From the NCBI GenBank assembly GCA_034670405.1, contig JAXDDX010000043.1, positions 682,001 to 746,000 on the forward strand: 64,000 nucleotides of DNA, given 5' to 3'. This document shows, piece by piece, positions 62,705-64,000 of this stretch. The position numbers and the translations under genes are program-made. The notes under the pieces are model-generated. The model saw nothing but the letters and a program-made list of their open reading frames with translations. It did not search any database and had not been told where the DNA came from. Numbering within the stretch: the first letter of the stretch is position 1; each line of letters opens with the position of its first letter. The DNA is from Hoplostethus atlanticus. Taxonomy: Eukaryota > Chordata > Actinopteri > Trachichthyiformes > Trachichthyidae.

Positions 62705-63460
62705 TTATTTCTAGCCCAGAGGGCAAGGAAAATTTCCCATGAAAACCTTATTAGGAAAGAAAATGGAAGAAACCTTGGGAGGGGCTACTCAGAGAGAGGT
62801 CCCTCTACTAGGATGGTCAGACGTGCAGTGGGTGCCGAGAGTGGGCAAACAGACTACAAAATGCAACATAAACAGAGTACACAGAATAAACACAATAAGG
62901 ACACTTGGGTGAAACATCTGGATCTGGTGTGGGGTGTCAACAGCAGCTCAGTCTGCATCGTCATAAGAGTTTGGCACTACAACACGGCCCAGCAAACAAA
63001 TTCACTTACTCCCACTCACACAAGCAGACATGACCAGCATGTGTGGGTGTGTAGGCACGGGTGGGCCTTGGTGGGCTGGTGCCATCCAATTTGGGCTGTC
63101 ACCCAGAAGAGCAACTGTGCATGCGGAAAGTTTGGTCCGGCCAATTTTTATGTAATGTATGCAGGCCCACCCACCAAAGATTTTCTGGCTACACTACTGA
63201 GTTATACACACACCAGGAGAACAGGACATGTAAACTAACTGCGACAGGAACCTGCGCTAGTGCAAGCTAACTGGTCTAACCTTAGAGACAGAGTCACTCC
63301 CAGTAATTACGAGAAGCCACGGTTGGCCAAATGATATCAATAGAGCTTTCCTCTCTAATCGCAACAGGGAGACTGTTGAGATGGGGAGTGTGCGAGAAAA
63401 GGCTAGACTACCTGAAGTTCTCTTTTTGACTGCTGGGATGGATGGATGGATAGCCAGCAT
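62705..63460 (-). mobile_element. L2-type LINE 3' part, minus strand
   Basis: GAGGGGCTACTCAGAGAG and GTGCCGAGAGTGGGCAAAC match the L2 tail. Near 63440 the minus strand encodes IPAVKKRTSG, as in the L2 C-terminus (IPAVKKKTAG). More diverged than the other copies. Confidence 0.75.
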
Positions 63461-63724
63461 GCTGTGATCGGAGGGGCAGTATACAGTATATGGTGCAATG
63501 ATATCTGATAAATAAGACGGTGCTAGCCCATGTAATATTTTATGTTAGTATAAGCACCTCAAAGTCACAACAGGCATGATTTGGGAGCCAGTAAGGAGGA
63601 CCCAGTTAATCCATTTACGACGTGTGCATGAAGGGTTAGTGGAGTACCCGGGTAAGAAGCCAATTCTCTGTGCATGGACACATAGCCCGTGTTTCCTCTG
63701 GTAGCATTTAACCTATTTTATCAG

Positions 63725-64000
63725 CAGTGTTGGAACTCGTTACTCAAAAGATAATATATTACTCGTTTTAAATGTACTAATATTACTTATCACTCTCTTG
63801 GAGTGATTCCAAGAGAGTGATAAGTAAGAGGAGTAATTTCTAACAACTCATTTTATTTTATGTTACACCCCCGTTCTTGACTACATCAGGTAACCTCGCT
63901 TGTCCACTGCTGTGCGAATTGTCACGTCAATAACAACGCAGTTATAAGGCAAGGAAACAGCAGGTTTTTTTTTTCTGCAGCATGCACTTCCCAAGAAGAA
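63725..64000. mobile_element. hAT-like element left end (truncated by window)
   Basis: CAGTGTTGGAACTCGTTACT is a hAT-type terminus followed by the paralogous GTTACTC-rich subterminal DNA. It includes a perfect hairpin with arms 63783-63802 and 63808-63827. Confidence 0.5.

Larger units (their letters stand above)
57723..64000 (+). other. wwtr1: wwtr1 intron 1 (to window end)
   Basis: No second exon (an ITTWQDPR-like segment) was found in any frame, consistent with the long first intron of this gene. It contains repeat R2 copy 2, several LINE remnants and a hAT-like end, listed separately. 58440-59940 and 61400-62700 hold nothing I can name. Confidence 0.7.

Noticed and set aside
62690..63238. 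A 182-codon plus-strand frame in wwtr1 intron 1
   Set aside because: It covers the reverse strand of an L2-type LINE tail; no gene-like features.

Overview
The window is vertebrate nuclear DNA, almost certainly from a teleost fish. It carries multi-exon genes with GT-AG introns and very abundant dinucleotide microsatellites. It also has a teleost-style mix of DNA transposons (Tc1/mariner, hAT, PIF/Harbinger), L2/CR1-type and L1-type LINEs, and tRNA-derived SINE-like repeats. I cannot name the species. No bacterial-type features (operons, CRISPR, ribosome binding sites) are present.

Five protein genes are supported. (1) lonp1 (+), mitochondrial Lon protease: 14 exons from 137 to 12341; the first ~40% of the protein lies left of the window. 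(2) rpl36 (-), ribosomal protein eL36, complete: three coding exons between 18187 and 16218 plus a non-coding first exon near 19258-19289. (3) lmnb2 (+), lamin B2, complete: 13 coding exons from 27746 to 38341, with a probable ~3-kb 3' UTR. (4) commd2 (+), COMM-domain protein 2, complete: six exons from 43735 to 47860. (5) wwtr1/TAZ (+), first coding exon only (57325-57722); the rest lies right of the window. lonp1 and rpl36 face each other tail-to-tail, and commd2 is followed by wwtr1 in the same orientation. From memory both arrangements match human (19p13.3 and 3q25), so two conserved blocks meet here, with lmnb2 between them.

Most of the rest is transposon debris. The 7-kb last-but-one lonp1 intron holds two nested stacks. 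One is a LINE split by a Harbinger-like element with a CAG target duplication. The other is a Tc1 element split by a decayed DNA element that is itself split by a hAT element with an 8-bp target duplication. The lonp1-rpl36 interval holds a second Harbinger-like element with a Myb/SANT-like reading frame, a nested MITE and a tRNA-like stretch. The rpl36-lmnb2 interval holds an L2-type LINE with frameshifts, an L1 remnant broken by a SINE and another insertion, and two large hairpins.

The genes are unrelated housekeeping or signalling genes (mitochondrial proteolysis, translation, nuclear lamina, COMMD/Commander trafficking, Hippo output) and do not form a pathway. I found no convincing new biological system. 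The most interesting observations are: a ~200-bp repeat family of which I see four copies, each in the first intron or 5' flank of a different gene; a 35-bp minisatellite that starts inside the last codons and stop of commd2; and exons whose 3' splice sites directly abut long (UG)n tracts.
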